From an uncultured Clostridia bacterium (GTDB lineage: Bacteria; Bacillota; Clostridia; Oscillospirales; Ruminococcaceae): DNA of 64,000 nucleotides. The notes under the pieces are model-generated. The model was not told where the DNA came from and did no database searches. It saw only the letters and a list, made by a program, of their open reading frames with translations. Shown one piece after another: positions 34,808 to 43,268 of the stretch (the first letter of the stretch is position 1; each line of letters begins with the position of its first letter). The stretch is from NCBI GenBank assembly GCA_945829235.1, contig CALZUA010000006.1:62001-126000 (forward strand), read 5' to 3'. Both the position numbers and the translations under genes were made by a program.

Positions 34808-35236
34808 ATGGCAGTAAAACAATTGACGGCGTTCATCGAAAATCAGCCCGGCAAGCTCAAGACAATGGTTGAGGCGATTTCCAAAGCGGACGTGAATATC
34901 AGAGCAATGAGTATCGCGGATACCAAGGATTTCGGTATTCTGCGAATTATCGTTTCCGACACCGACAAGGCAAAGGCGGCTCTTGCGGCAAGCTGTGTTA
35001 CATCGGTAATCGAGGTTATCGCGGTGAAGATGACCGACAAGGCGGGCTCGCTCGCGGAAATTCTCGGCGTGCTCGACAAGGCGGGCGTAAACATTGAGTA
35101 TATGTACGCGTTCACCGCTCCCGCGGATAAGGGCGCTTACGTTGTTATCCGTGTTGACGACAACGTTTCCGCGGAAAAGGTGCTCAAGGAAAACGGCATC
35201 GAAACCCTTACCGATGCGGAAATTGAGGCGTTTTAA
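34808..35236 (+). CDS. Tandem ACT-domain protein
   Basis: A 142-residue protein made of two ACT domains: VKQLTAFIENQPGKLKTMVEAISKADVNI (first) and VIAVKMTDKAGSLAEILGVLDKAGVNIEYMYAF (second). ACT domains bind amino acids and regulate enzymes; stand-alone tandem ACT proteins are regularly found next to iorAB and paaK in Clostridia and archaea. It probably senses an aromatic amino acid and modulates the operon's enzymes. It is the last gene of the operon, followed by a terminator. Confidence 0.9.
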   Translation: MAVKQLTAFIENQPGKLKTMVEAISKADVNIRAMSIADTKDFGILRIIVSDTDKAKAALAASCVTSVIEVIAVKMTDKAGSLAEILGVLDKAGVNIEYMYAFTAPADKGAYVVIRVDDNVSAEKVLKENGIETLTDAEIEAF

Positions 35237-35258
35237 GCAATTATTTTTCAATAATTAT

Positions 35259-35292
35259 AACGGCGAATCGTTGCAAGCGGTTCGCCGTTTTT
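35259..35292 (+). terminator. Terminator of ior operon
   Basis: AACGGCGAA/TTCGCCGTT stem (35259-35267 with 35281-35289) followed by a T-run. Confidence 0.85.
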
Positions 35293-35343
35293 CTGCGTTT
35301 TTCAACAATTTGAGGAATTATTAAACAACGTTTGTGAAATATG

Positions 35344-35372
35344 TTGACTTTTTGTAAAATATATGTTAAAAT
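35344..35372 (+). promoter_or_regulatory. Promoter of GGDEF-EAL/FIST operon
   Basis: TTGACT (35344-35349), 17-base spacer, TAAAAT (35367-35372); very similar to the promoter at 17884. Confidence 0.75.
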
Positions 35373-35427
35373 ATATTATGGAATATTGTAGACTTTAGGA
35401 AAACAAAGTAAAAGGGAGCGGGTTTTT

Positions 35428-37110
35428 ATGGAGCTTTTGCAGAACGGCACGCTTGTCGGGCTTTTTGAAAAGCTGTCGGCGATAAGCCCGAAGAGCTTTG
35501 ATGAGTTCAACCAAACGGTTGGCGCGATAGTTCAGGAATATCTGAAACCCTTCGGCGCGGTCAAGGCAGAATACACAATCTCAATTCCGTCAAATCTTCC
35601 TTTTCCCGAAAATATCCCCGGCGGCGGGCTGATGTTCGGGGAGCTTTCCGAGCCTGCTGTTCCCATTCGTTTGCAGAAGCTGTTCGACAGGGGCGGGCTT
35701 ATCGTTTTCACCGTTTATTTCAAGGCGGGGAAAATTCTCTCCTCCGAGGAACGCTCGGTGGTTAACGCGGTTTTCGGGCTGATTTTCCGTATTCTTGAGG
35801 AACTGATTGCCGCAAATACATACAAAAAGTTGGTTATGGTTGACCTTGAAACAGGTACGGCAACCATCAACGCTTTTATGCAATTTGCCGGAATGTTGAC
35901 CGCAACGGGACAATCCACGCGTTATACCGGAATTTATTTCAATATCCGCAATTTTAAGTCAATCCACAAGTCGCTTACATATCTCGAGGGAAACCGAGTT
36001 ATGGAGCAGTATTGCCGTACGGTAACCGATGCGCTTGCCCGAAACGAAATGCTGGCGCGGCTCGGCGGGGACAATTTCGTGGCGCTGGTTCTCGATGAAC
36101 ACCGCGACTATTTCCTTGACATTATCCAGAATATGGTGATAAAGTACGTCAAGGACGACCGCGTGCTCACCTTCGTTTTTGGCGCAACAATGGGTATCGC
36201 AAAGCTCACCGATGAAGCAACCCCCGGCGATGTGATGATGCACATCAGCACGGCTTATCAGGCGGCACGCGAAAAACGCGCGGTTATGAGCTATTACGAC
36301 CAGAAAACCGGTCTTGACATTATGGAGCGGAAAATTATCCTCTCGAGCTTCCACAAGGCACTCAACGAGCACGAATTTTTCGTTATGTATCAGCCGAAGG
36401 TTGACGTGAAAACGAGAACGCTAGTAGGAGCTGAGGCGCTTGTCCGCTGGAAGCACGGCGACGGCTTTATAATGCCCGCAAGCTTTATTTCCGTGCTCGA
36501 AAAGGACGGCTGTATCTGCGCACTCGACTTTTATATGCTCGACAAGGTTTGTATGTTTATCAGGAAACTTTTCGACAGCGGTATCGAGCCAGTAAAAATC
36601 TCGGTTAACTTCTCCAAGAGGCATCTCGCCAACAACAAGCTGGTCGAAGAAATTGTTGAAACAATCGACAGGTACGAGGTTCCGCATCACCTCATTGAAA
36701 TTGAACTCACCGAAAGCGAGGATTATCACAATCAGGACGTGATGCGGGAAATCGTGGACGAGCTGAACACGCTCGGTTTGAAGTCCTCAATAGATGACTT
36801 CGGAACGGGTTATTCATCGCTGGGAATGTTAAGCAATCTGCGGCTTGACGAGCTTAAAGTTGACAAGAGCTTTATCCCCGTTAACATCGAGGACGAAAAC
36901 TCCAAGAGTATGCTTATGCTGAAAGGCGTGGTTAATCTCGCGAAAAGTCTTGGTCTTAAAATCGTTGCCGAGGGCGTGGAAACCCCAGAACAGCTCGAGC
37001 TTATCGAGAATATGGGCGTTGATATTGTTCAAGGCTATTATTTCGACAAGCCTCTCACCGAAAGCGATTTTATTGCGAGAATAAAGAGAAAAGTTTACGC
37101 AATCGAGTAA
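35428..37110 (+). CDS. Degenerate GGDEF + EAL c-di-GMP phosphodiesterase
   Basis: A 560-residue cytoplasmic protein. An N-terminal sensor-like region (1-130) is followed by a GGDEF domain (about 135-290) whose active loop reads RLGGDNF, so cyclase activity is doubtful, and a complete EAL domain (about 300-555). EAL catalytic residues are present: AEALVRW, VNFSKRHL, IELTESEDY, SIDDFGTGYSS, KVDKSF, AEGVETPEQ and QGYYFDKP. It therefore probably hydrolyses cyclic-di-GMP, with the GGDEF part possibly binding GTP as an activator. AAAGGGAG precedes the ATG. The FIST gene follows after 22 bases. Confidence 0.93.
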   Translation: MELLQNGTLVGLFEKLSAISPKSFDEFNQTVGAIVQEYLKPFGAVKAEYTISIPSNLPFPENIPGGGLMFGELSEPAVPIRLQKLFDRGGLIVFTVYFKAGKILSSEERSVVNAVFGLIFRILEELIAANTYKKLVMVDLETGTATINAFMQFAGMLTATGQSTRYTGIYFNIRNFKSIHKSLTYLEGNRVMEQYCRTVTDALARNEMLARLGGDNFVALVLDEHRDYFLDIIQNMVIKYVKDDRVLTFVFGATMGIAKLTDEATPGDVMMHISTAYQAAREKRAVMSYYDQKTGLDIMERKIILSSFHKALNEHEFFVMYQPKVDVKTRTLVGAEALVRWKHGDGFIMPASFISVLEKDGCICALDFYMLDKVCMFIRKLFDSGIEPVKISVNFSKRHLANNKLVEEIVETIDRYEVPHHLIEIELTESEDYHNQDVMREIVDELNTLGLKSSIDDFGTGYSSLGMLSNLRLDELKVDKSFIPVNIEDENSKSMLMLKGVVNLAKSLGLKIVAEGVETPEQLELIENMGVDIVQGYYFDKPLTESDFIARIKRKVYAIE

Positions 37111-37132
37111 TGGATTGAAAAGGAGCGGAACG

Positions 37133-38254
37133 ATGATAAAGACATCATTTGGAGTCGGAAGATACCCCGAAAACCCGCGTCTTTGCGTTGAAGAAGCAGT
37201 CAAGGATTTCCGTAGCCCGAAAATCATCTTCTTTTTTTCGGGTGAAAAGCACTTTCGCGAATACGCTCGGCTGATAAACGAAACATTTCCGAAAACAATC
37301 TGTATGGGCTGTACAGCTTACCGCTCGACAGATGCGGCAGGCTCCGAAAAGGACGTGCTCAAAGCCGTGGCAATCGAGGACGGTGTGATTTGCGCGGCGG
37401 GTGTTATCGAAAAAGCAGACAATCTCGCGCTGGAGTACTCCGACAGAGTTCGGCAAAGTCTCAAAGAGGTCGGCGAAGCCAAAAATACAATTTGTATTGA
37501 GTTTACAATGCCGTATAAACGCGCCGAGGAGTACGCGCTGATGGCGCTGAACAGTGTTTTGCTGAGGAACGAAATTCCCGTTATCGGCGGCACGGCGGCA
37601 AATATCGAAGCGTATACCGGTTCATCGGAGGAAGCGTATGTTTCGCTTAACGGGGAAATTTACCCGAAGGGTTGCGTTTACGCGCTTATCCACAATATTG
37701 AGGGCAGAATTTTGCTCTGCCGTGAGAACATCTACGAGCCGCTCACCGGAAAAAACTTTACGGCAACCAAAGCAAACAGCATCACCCGAACAATTATGAC
37801 ATACAACGACGAGCCTGCCGCCGATGTTTACGCAAGAGAGCTTGGCGTGGCGAAGGAGGATATCTCGAAATTTTTCTTTCATTACCCGATGGGACGGCGC
37901 GAGAGTGACGAGGTGTACGTCACGGCAATTCAGGACGAGGGTTCAAACGGTAGCCTAAGACATCACGCGCGCGTTTACGAGGGCACGAAAATGATGGTGA
38001 TGAAAGAGGGCGACTATAAGGCAATCACCGACCGCACGATAAAAGGTGTGCTTAGCGAGATTGAAAATCCGTCGTTGGTTATGGCTTTCGACTGCGTTGC
38101 AAGAACGCTGCTTTTCGAGGAAACAAACTACCTCGACGAGTACAGCAAAAAGCTCGCCAACGCTTTCCCGAAGCTAATCGGCTTCTCGTGTCTGGGAGAA
38201 CAGCTCGGAACGAAGAATTTCAACCATACTTTGATGCTTGCTGTTTTTGAGTGA
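37133..38254 (+). CDS. FIST-domain sensory protein
   Basis: A 373-residue protein with the FIST_N domain (about residues 20-190: PKIIFFFSGEKHF, ICMGCTAYRS, VIGGTAAN) and FIST_C domain (about 200-355: GCVYALIHNIEG, IQDEGSNGSLRHHARVYEG). FIST domains are ligand-sensing modules often tied to GGDEF/EAL, methyl-accepting or kinase signalling; here it is a stand-alone protein in an operon with the EAL phosphodiesterase, so it may report a small molecule to that enzyme. Starts at ATG 37133 with AAAGGAGCGG upstream. Ligand unknown. Confidence 0.9.
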   Translation: MIKTSFGVGRYPENPRLCVEEAVKDFRSPKIIFFFSGEKHFREYARLINETFPKTICMGCTAYRSTDAAGSEKDVLKAVAIEDGVICAAGVIEKADNLALEYSDRVRQSLKEVGEAKNTICIEFTMPYKRAEEYALMALNSVLLRNEIPVIGGTAANIEAYTGSSEEAYVSLNGEIYPKGCVYALIHNIEGRILLCRENIYEPLTGKNFTATKANSITRTIMTYNDEPAADVYARELGVAKEDISKFFFHYPMGRRESDEVYVTAIQDEGSNGSLRHHARVYEGTKMMVMKEGDYKAITDRTIKGVLSEIENPSLVMAFDCVARTLLFEETNYLDEYSKKLANAFPKLIGFSCLGEQLGTKNFNHTLMLAVFE

Positions 38255-38287
38255 GAATTTTGCAATTTATATCGATAAATCAAAACA

Positions 38288-38320
38288 AACCGCGCAGTTG
38301 CAAGAAACGCGCGGTTTTTC
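38288..38320 (+). terminator. Terminator of EAL-FIST operon
   Basis: AACCGCGC/GCGCGGTT stem (38288-38295 with 38309-38316) followed by T-run; it lies just before the racemase ribosome site. Confidence 0.85.
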
Positions 38321-38336
38321 GCAAAGGAGTATGCTT

Positions 38337-39026
38337 ATGAAGAAAATCGGGCTGGTGGGCGGAATAGGTCCCGCGTCAACAGTGGATTATTACCTCGGTT
38401 TAATCGAGAGGTGCCGCGCGGAGTTTGGCAAGAACGTTTACCCCGAAATTGTTATCGACAGCGTAAGCTTGACCACGGCAACCGACTTTTTTGCTCAAAA
38501 CAACTTTGACGGAAATGCAAAATTGATGCTCAAGAGCCTCGCCGATTTAAAGGCGGCAGGCGCGGAGGTTGCCGCAATTACCGCGAACACCGAGCATATT
38601 GTTTGGGATAAAATCAAGGATTTTTTTGAAATTCCGGTTGTGAGCATTGTCGAGGCAACCGCCGCCGAAATTCTCCAAAAGGGTTACAAGAGAGTGCTGA
38701 TTTTGGGCACGATTTTCACGATGAAAAGCGGATTGTACGAGAAACCGCTCGCCGAGCGCGGTATAACGCCGATTATTCCAACGGACGATGACAAGGACAG
38801 GATTTCAAATCTGTTCTTCCCAAACCTCGAAAACGGGATTGTCGTGCCCGAGGACAAGGTGAAAATGCTAGAAATTGTCGGGCGGTATGTTCGCGAAAAG
38901 AGCGCGGACGCGGTGTTGCTAGGTTGCACGGAGCTTCCGCTGATGATAAAGGATGGCGACCTCGATGTGCCGCTCCTCAACACCACGCAAATCCATATAA
39001 ACGCGATTTTTGACGCGGCGAAATAA
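38337..39026 (+). CDS. Aspartate/glutamate racemase-family protein
   Basis: A 229-residue protein of the Asp/Glu/hydantoin racemase family: start KKIGLVGGIGPASTVDYY, middle AAITANTEHIVWDKI and C-terminal LLGCTELPLMI. Classical two-base racemases have a catalytic cysteine in both of the last two motifs. Here the first site reads TANTEH, with no Cys, while the second (GCTE) keeps its Cys. Some L-specific or altered members also have Thr at that point, so activity is possible but may differ. The ATG at 38337 has AAAGGAG six bases upstream; earlier in-frame ATGs lie before the ribosome site. Single gene. Confidence 0.88.
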   Translation: MKKIGLVGGIGPASTVDYYLGLIERCRAEFGKNVYPEIVIDSVSLTTATDFFAQNNFDGNAKLMLKSLADLKAAGAEVAAITANTEHIVWDKIKDFFEIPVVSIVEATAAEILQKGYKRVLILGTIFTMKSGLYEKPLAERGITPIIPTDDDKDRISNLFFPNLENGIVVPEDKVKMLEIVGRYVREKSADAVLLGCTELPLMIKDGDLDVPLLNTTQIHINAIFDAAK

Positions 39027-39032
39027 ACCGAA

Positions 39033-39057
39033 GGCTCTCGGAAACGGGAGCTTTTTT
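39033..39057 (+). terminator. Terminator of racemase gene
   Basis: GCTCTC/GGGAGC stem (39034-39039 with 39046-39051) and TTTTTT. Confidence 0.75.
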
Positions 39058-39199
39058 GCGCGTCTTTTCAGCATCGCCGACTGTTCTCACGTTCATTGAG
39101 TGCAATTTTCAAGGTTCTCAACGCAACAAGGCGGCGGTAAAATGTTCTCGTATATGAACAGCTTTTTTCGATATTCACGGTGAAATATCGGGAAAAACG

Positions 39200-39228
39200 T
39201 TGACAATGGCGGCGAATTGTGGTACAAT
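39200..39228 (+). promoter_or_regulatory. Promoter of Sel1/kinase gene cluster
   Basis: TTGACA (39200-39205), 17-base spacer, TACAAT (39223-39228) with TGTGG before the -10. Likely start for the run of plus-strand genes to 43.7 kb. Confidence 0.8.
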
Positions 39229-39265
39229 ATAAGATGAATGATTTTACGATTTTGAGGTGATGAGA

Positions 39266-40546
39266 ATGGTCTGCGGGCGTTGCGGAAAGGTATTTGACGA
39301 GAAAAAACAGGATTACTGTGGCTTTTGCAGAACCGTTCACACCGAAAAAGGCGAACCAATCCGCGATTTAAAAGGGATTCTGCGCTATATCACAAAGAAA
39401 TTCGGGCGGGAAATTCTCCTCGATATCCGCCGTGCCGATGCGCTTATCGCGGACTTTTTCCCGAAGGAAACAGCCGCAAGACGGCTTTGCTACGTTGCCT
39501 TGTACGATGGCTGTGCGAAGAAGCTGTACGCGGTGCGCGAGAAACCGTTTGAGGTGCGTTGCGCGGCGGCGGCAAAGTGCGTAAAGTCGCTCCGTGATGA
39601 AATCGGCTTGAAAGGCAGAGTTGCCGCGGAGGTTGTCGAAGCAGTCGGGTGCGCGGTCGGGTGCGAAATCTCGTTCAAGAAGAGCGAAATTCTCCCCGCG
39701 TCCGAAACCGAGGCGAAGAAAAATATTACAGACCCCGCAGAGCAGTATTCGCTCGGGCGGCATTTTGACCGTATCCACGAGTACGAAAAGGCACTGTACT
39801 GGTTCGAGAGAGCCGCGCTTCAGGACTACGGCGAGGCGCAGTGCTATATGGGAAGCTATCGGCTCGAGGGGCGCGGCGGTATTCAGGACGTTGAACAAGC
39901 GCGCGAGTGGTTTGTGCGAGGAATGGAAAACGGCGTTGCCGAAGCGGAGTATATGGTCGGGTATTTTTACGCTGAGGGTATCGCCTGCAAAATTGATGAA
40001 AACAAGGCTTTTGAGTGTTTTTTGAACGCGGCGAAAAAGGGTTGCGAAAATGCGATAAATATGGTTGCGTTGTGTTATGAAAACGGCGTACACGTTGCCG
40101 CAGATAAAACGCTCGCGGAAAAGTGGCGGAAATTCAAGGCGAACCGAAAAATCTTTGAAGAACCCGCCGTTGAGCCGCCCGAGCCTATCCGCGATGACGG
40201 CGAGGAGCTTTATCAGAGTGCGCGGCGTTGTCTTGCGGAAAAGGATTTCGAGGGCGCGGCAATGTTCTACAAACGCGCCGCCGAAACCGGTCATATCCGC
40301 GCGATGTGTTCCTACGGCAAGTGTTTGTACACCGGAAGCGGCACCGCAAAAGACCCCGCCGAAGCTTTTCGTTGGTTTTCGAGAGCCGCCGACCTCAATT
40401 CCCCGATTGCGCAGTACAATCTCGGCGTGATGTACCTCAAGGGCGTTTACGTTCAGAAGGACATCAAAACCGCCAAAGAATACTTTGAGAAAGCTGTGCA
40501 AAACGGTCACGAGGACGCGGCGAAAATTCTCAAAAAGCTGAAATAG
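39266..40546 (+). CDS. Zinc-ribbon Sel1-repeat protein
   Basis: A 426-residue protein. It begins with a zinc ribbon (CGRCGKVF and YCGFC), continues with an alpha/beta region (about 40-150), then two groups of Sel1-like TPR repeats: residues about 160-270 (EKALYWFERAALQDYGEAQCYMG and following) and 315-425 (DFEGAAMFYKRAAETGHIRAMCSYG, EAFRWFSRAADLNSPIAQYNLG, TAKEYFEKAVQNGHEDA). Sel1 repeats mediate protein contacts. GAGGTGA is five bases before ATG 39266; two in-frame starts lie just upstream. It heads a cluster with a membrane ferredoxin, a TerY-C-like protein and a kinase; its partner is unknown. Confidence 0.88.
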   Translation: MVCGRCGKVFDEKKQDYCGFCRTVHTEKGEPIRDLKGILRYITKKFGREILLDIRRADALIADFFPKETAARRLCYVALYDGCAKKLYAVREKPFEVRCAAAAKCVKSLRDEIGLKGRVAAEVVEAVGCAVGCEISFKKSEILPASETEAKKNITDPAEQYSLGRHFDRIHEYEKALYWFERAALQDYGEAQCYMGSYRLEGRGGIQDVEQAREWFVRGMENGVAEAEYMVGYFYAEGIACKIDENKAFECFLNAAKKGCENAINMVALCYENGVHVAADKTLAEKWRKFKANRKIFEEPAVEPPEPIRDDGEELYQSARRCLAEKDFEGAAMFYKRAAETGHIRAMCSYGKCLYTGSGTAKDPAEAFRWFSRAADLNSPIAQYNLGVMYLKGVYVQKDIKTAKEYFEKAVQNGHEDAAKILKKLK

Positions 40547-40553
40547 GTGTACG

Positions 40554-41429
40554 ATGAAAACGCTGAAAAAATACCTTTTGCCGATAATAATGCTGGTTGT
40601 TTTTGAAACGATAGCGGTCGTGCTGTGGCTTGCCAACGACAAGATTTTCTACCTGTTCAATTTCTCCTACATCGGCTGTTCCGTTGCACTTGGGATAACT
40701 CTGTTCATTCGCGGATTTAAGTACGCGCGGCACGTCACTCAGCTTCTCGTGGGGCTTTATATGCTCGTGTACCTCGGGTTAATCAGCAACGAAAATATGC
40801 AAATCGAGGGCTTTTGGTACTACCTCTTTACGGGAGTTTTCGAGGCGGCGACAATTCACTACGCTGTCGCGAAGATTGCAGGTCCGCTGCTTTTCGGACG
40901 CGGCTGGTGCGGGTACGCTTGTTGGACGGCGATGGTGCTCGACTTTCTCCCCTACAAAACGCCGAAAGCGCCGCGGAAAAAGCTCGGTTTTATCCGCTAC
41001 ATAACCTTTGCGGTATCACTGGTTTTTGTCGCGTGCCTGTTTTTAACGCACGTCGGGAACCTCGAGAAAATTATGTTCTGGAGCTTCCTTATCGGGAATA
41101 TCCTGTACTACGCAAGCGGGATTATCCTCGCGTTTGTGTTCAAGGACAACCGCGCGTTTTGCAAATACATTTGCCCGATAACCGTTTTCCTGAAACCGAT
41201 GAGCTACTTCTCGTTGTTGCGGATAAAATGCGATAAGAGCAGGTGCGTTTCTTGCGGGAAGTGCGAGAAGGTGTGCCCGATGAACGTGAAAATCACCGAC
41301 AATTCCCGAAAACGCGAAAACGGCACGGAATGTATCTTGTGTATGGAATGTGTGAAAGCCTGTCCGAAAGGCGCGCTCCCCTCGGGTAAAATGAGCGCGA
41401 AATCGGGAAATGAGAATATAACAAACTGA
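40554..41429 (+). CDS. Membrane 4Fe-4S ferredoxin (NapH/CcoG-like)
   Basis: A 291-residue protein with five or six membrane segments followed by a cytoplasmic two-cluster ferredoxin. The NapH-like GRGWCGYACWTAMVLDFLPYK lies near residue 115 and CKYICPITVFL near 205; the clusters are CVSCGKCEKVCPM (near 235) and CILCMECVKACPKG (near 260). Such proteins pass electrons between membrane quinols or flavins and soluble proteins; no reductase partner is adjacent. It starts seven bases after the Sel1 gene, so the two are likely cotranscribed. Why it is next to a kinase cluster is unclear. Confidence 0.88.
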   Translation: MKTLKKYLLPIIMLVVFETIAVVLWLANDKIFYLFNFSYIGCSVALGITLFIRGFKYARHVTQLLVGLYMLVYLGLISNENMQIEGFWYYLFTGVFEAATIHYAVAKIAGPLLFGRGWCGYACWTAMVLDFLPYKTPKAPRKKLGFIRYITFAVSLVFVACLFLTHVGNLEKIMFWSFLIGNILYYASGIILAFVFKDNRAFCKYICPITVFLKPMSYFSLLRIKCDKSRCVSCGKCEKVCPMNVKITDNSRKRENGTECILCMECVKACPKGALPSGKMSAKSGNENITN

Positions 41430-41445
41430 AACTGGAGGAAAAACA

Positions 41446-41796
41446 ATGAAAGCAGCGGTTATTTTAACTAAATGCAAGGAAACTCACGGTCTTTTCGGAA
41501 TTCGCGCCGAACAGCGTGAGGACGAGGCTTGGTACGCGACTTGGGCATTCAAGGTGTCCGAGCACACGGCTTCCCGCGAGAAATTCGGCGATACCGAAAT
41601 CTCGGGCAACGTCTATGTGACAACCGAATATCCGTCCTGCCCGTACTGCGGCGCAAAGGGATTTTTCCAGTGTAGCGAGTGCGGAAAAACAACCTGCTGG
41701 AACGGCGAGAACGAAACCGTCTGCGAGTGGTGCGGAAACGCCGCGGAAACCTCCGCCGAGGAAAATTTCGAGTCGCTTACGGGCGGCGGGTTCTGA
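41446..41796 (+). CDS. TerY-C-like zinc-ribbon protein
   Basis: A 116-residue protein. Residues 1-60 are a small beta domain (KAAVILTKCKETHGLFGIRAEQ, WYATWAFKVSE); the C-terminal half has six cysteines in CPYCG, CSECGKTTCW and CEWCG, the pattern of the TerY-C metal-binding domain found in TerY-P phosphosignalling cassettes. In those, a von Willebrand A protein, a PP2C phosphatase and a kinase act together. Here only this protein and a kinase (28 bases downstream) are present. Probably a substrate or adaptor of the kinase. Function inferred. Confidence 0.82.
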   Translation: MKAAVILTKCKETHGLFGIRAEQREDEAWYATWAFKVSEHTASREKFGDTEISGNVYVTTEYPSCPYCGAKGFFQCSECGKTTCWNGENETVCEWCGNAAETSAEENFESLTGGGF

Positions 41797-41824
41797 TTTG
41801 CAGTAATTTTCGGGTGGTGTTTTT

Positions 41825-43093
41825 ATGTTGAAGATAGGTGACAGCGTGCCACTGGAGCTTGGCGGCTCGGCGAAAATTCTGAGCGTTCTCGGCTCGGGCG
41901 GTCAGGGCACGGTTTACAAAGCGGAGTTTGGCGGCAAGGAGTACGCGCTTAAAATGTACTTCGCGAACAAGCTGAGAAGCCCCGAGATTTTTCGCGAAAA
42001 TCTCAGCCGTCTTACCGAGGACAAAATCGACGACGCGTTCGTTATGCCGCTGTATCTCACCGAGAAAATTGGCGGGAGCTTCGGGTTCCTGATGAACCTT
42101 GTTCCCGAGGAGTACAAGCCGTTTTCCGATGTTCTGAACGCGCGTGTGAAGCTGTCGGGGCTGTATTCCGTGGTTAATTCCGCGATTAAGATAACATCGG
42201 CGTTTCGTGCGCTCCACAACAGCGGGAAAAGTTATCAGGACTTAAACGACGGCGGATTTTTCATTCGACCGACAGACGGCGACGTGCTTATCTGTGACTG
42301 CGACAACATCGCGCCCTACGGCGAACACCTCGGAATTGCGGGAAAACCCGGCTATATGGCACCCGAAATTGTTCGCGGGGAAAAAGCTCCCGATAAGTTC
42401 ACCGACAGGTATTCGCTTGCCGTGGTGCTGTTCAGGCTACTTTTGCGCGGCGACCCGCTTGAGGGAAGCCGAGTGCTCAAGAGCGTTTGCCTCACCGAGG
42501 AAGCCGAGCGCCGTCACTACGGCTTCGAGCCGCTTTTCGTCTACGACCCCGACGACGACAGCAACCGCCCCGTGCGCGGTGTCCACAACAACATCATCAA
42601 ATTCTGGCAGATTATGCCCGATTACATCAAGGAAGCGTTTGAGTTTTCGTTCACCACGGGCTTGAACGAGCCGCAGAAGCGTCTTATCGAAAAGCAGTGG
42701 TTGGATTTGCTGAAACGACTTCGCGGCGACATCACGGCTTGTTCGTGCGGGATTCAGAATTTCCTGCCCGCAATGCCCACGGACGAGGACGGAAAGCTGA
42801 TTTGCCCGTGCGGAAACCACTACGCAAAGCCGCTCTCGCTTGTCGGCGAGAAGAGCCGAGTGCTGTTGTTTGACGGAGCAAAGCTGTTTGACGAGGACGT
42901 GCGCGTGTGCGCGGAGGTTGTCCGGAACAAGAAAAATCCCGCGCTCTGGGGCTTGAAAAACCTCACCGAAAGCGAATGGGACTGCGTTTTGCCCAACGGT
43001 AACGAAAAGCCGGTTCCCGCGGGGAGTGCCGCGCCGATTTTCACTGGCACGACAATTTCTGTTGGTGAGGAAAAATACACAATTGAGGATTAA
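41825..43093 (+). CDS. Atypical protein kinase with C-terminal zinc ribbon/FHA-like end
   Basis: A 422-residue protein. The kinase domain (about 10-290) has the Gly-rich loop LGSGGQGTVYKAE, the ATP Lys in YALKMY, a catalytic loop YQDLNDGGFF (HRD replaced by YQD, Asp kept) and a metal loop CDCDN (in place of DFG). GKPGYMAPEIVRG is the activation/APE segment and FTDRYSLAVVLFRLL the helix F Asp. After the kinase comes a cysteine pair set (CSCG, CPCGNHY, near 305-330) and a beta-rich tail that may be FHA-like. It follows the TerY-C-like gene and is typical of TerY-P-type kinases. Its last 113 bases are repeated exactly downstream. Confidence 0.85.
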   Translation: MLKIGDSVPLELGGSAKILSVLGSGGQGTVYKAEFGGKEYALKMYFANKLRSPEIFRENLSRLTEDKIDDAFVMPLYLTEKIGGSFGFLMNLVPEEYKPFSDVLNARVKLSGLYSVVNSAIKITSAFRALHNSGKSYQDLNDGGFFIRPTDGDVLICDCDNIAPYGEHLGIAGKPGYMAPEIVRGEKAPDKFTDRYSLAVVLFRLLLRGDPLEGSRVLKSVCLTEEAERRHYGFEPLFVYDPDDDSNRPVRGVHNNIIKFWQIMPDYIKEAFEFSFTTGLNEPQKRLIEKQWLDLLKRLRGDITACSCGIQNFLPAMPTDEDGKLICPCGNHYAKPLSLVGEKSRVLLFDGAKLFDEDVRVCAEVVRNKKNPALWGLKNLTESEWDCVLPNGNEKPVPAGSAAPIFTGTTISVGEEKYTIED

Positions 43094-43154
43094 CGCGGAG
43101 TTAGCGGGCGAAAAACTGCGCTCCGTGGACTAAATCTCACCGATACCGACCGGA

Positions 43155-43267
43155 ACTGCGTTTTGCCCAACGGTAACGAAAAGCCGGTTCCCGCGGGGAG
43201 TGCCGCGCCGATTTTCACTGGCACGACAATTTCTGTTGGTGAGGAAAAATACACAATTGAGGATTAA
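43155..43267 (+). repeat. Exact 113-bp duplication of kinase gene 3' end
   Basis: Bases 42981-43093 (last 37 codons and stop of the kinase gene) recur without a single difference at 43155-43267, with a 61-base spacer. Similarity extends about 20 bases further left with mismatches (CTCACCGA). The second copy ends at the Shine-Dalgarno GAGGA of the acetyltransferase, so it supplies that gene's translation signal. It has no start codon of its own. Confidence 0.92.
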
Positions 43268-43268
43268 A

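Noticed and set aside
33968..35251. 427-codon minus-strand frame over paaK and the ACT gene
   Set aside because: It spans two clear genes and their gap in antisense; no recognisable protein text.
39368..40642. 424-codon minus-strand frame over the Sel1-repeat gene
   Set aside because: Shadow of the repeat-protein codons; no start signal.
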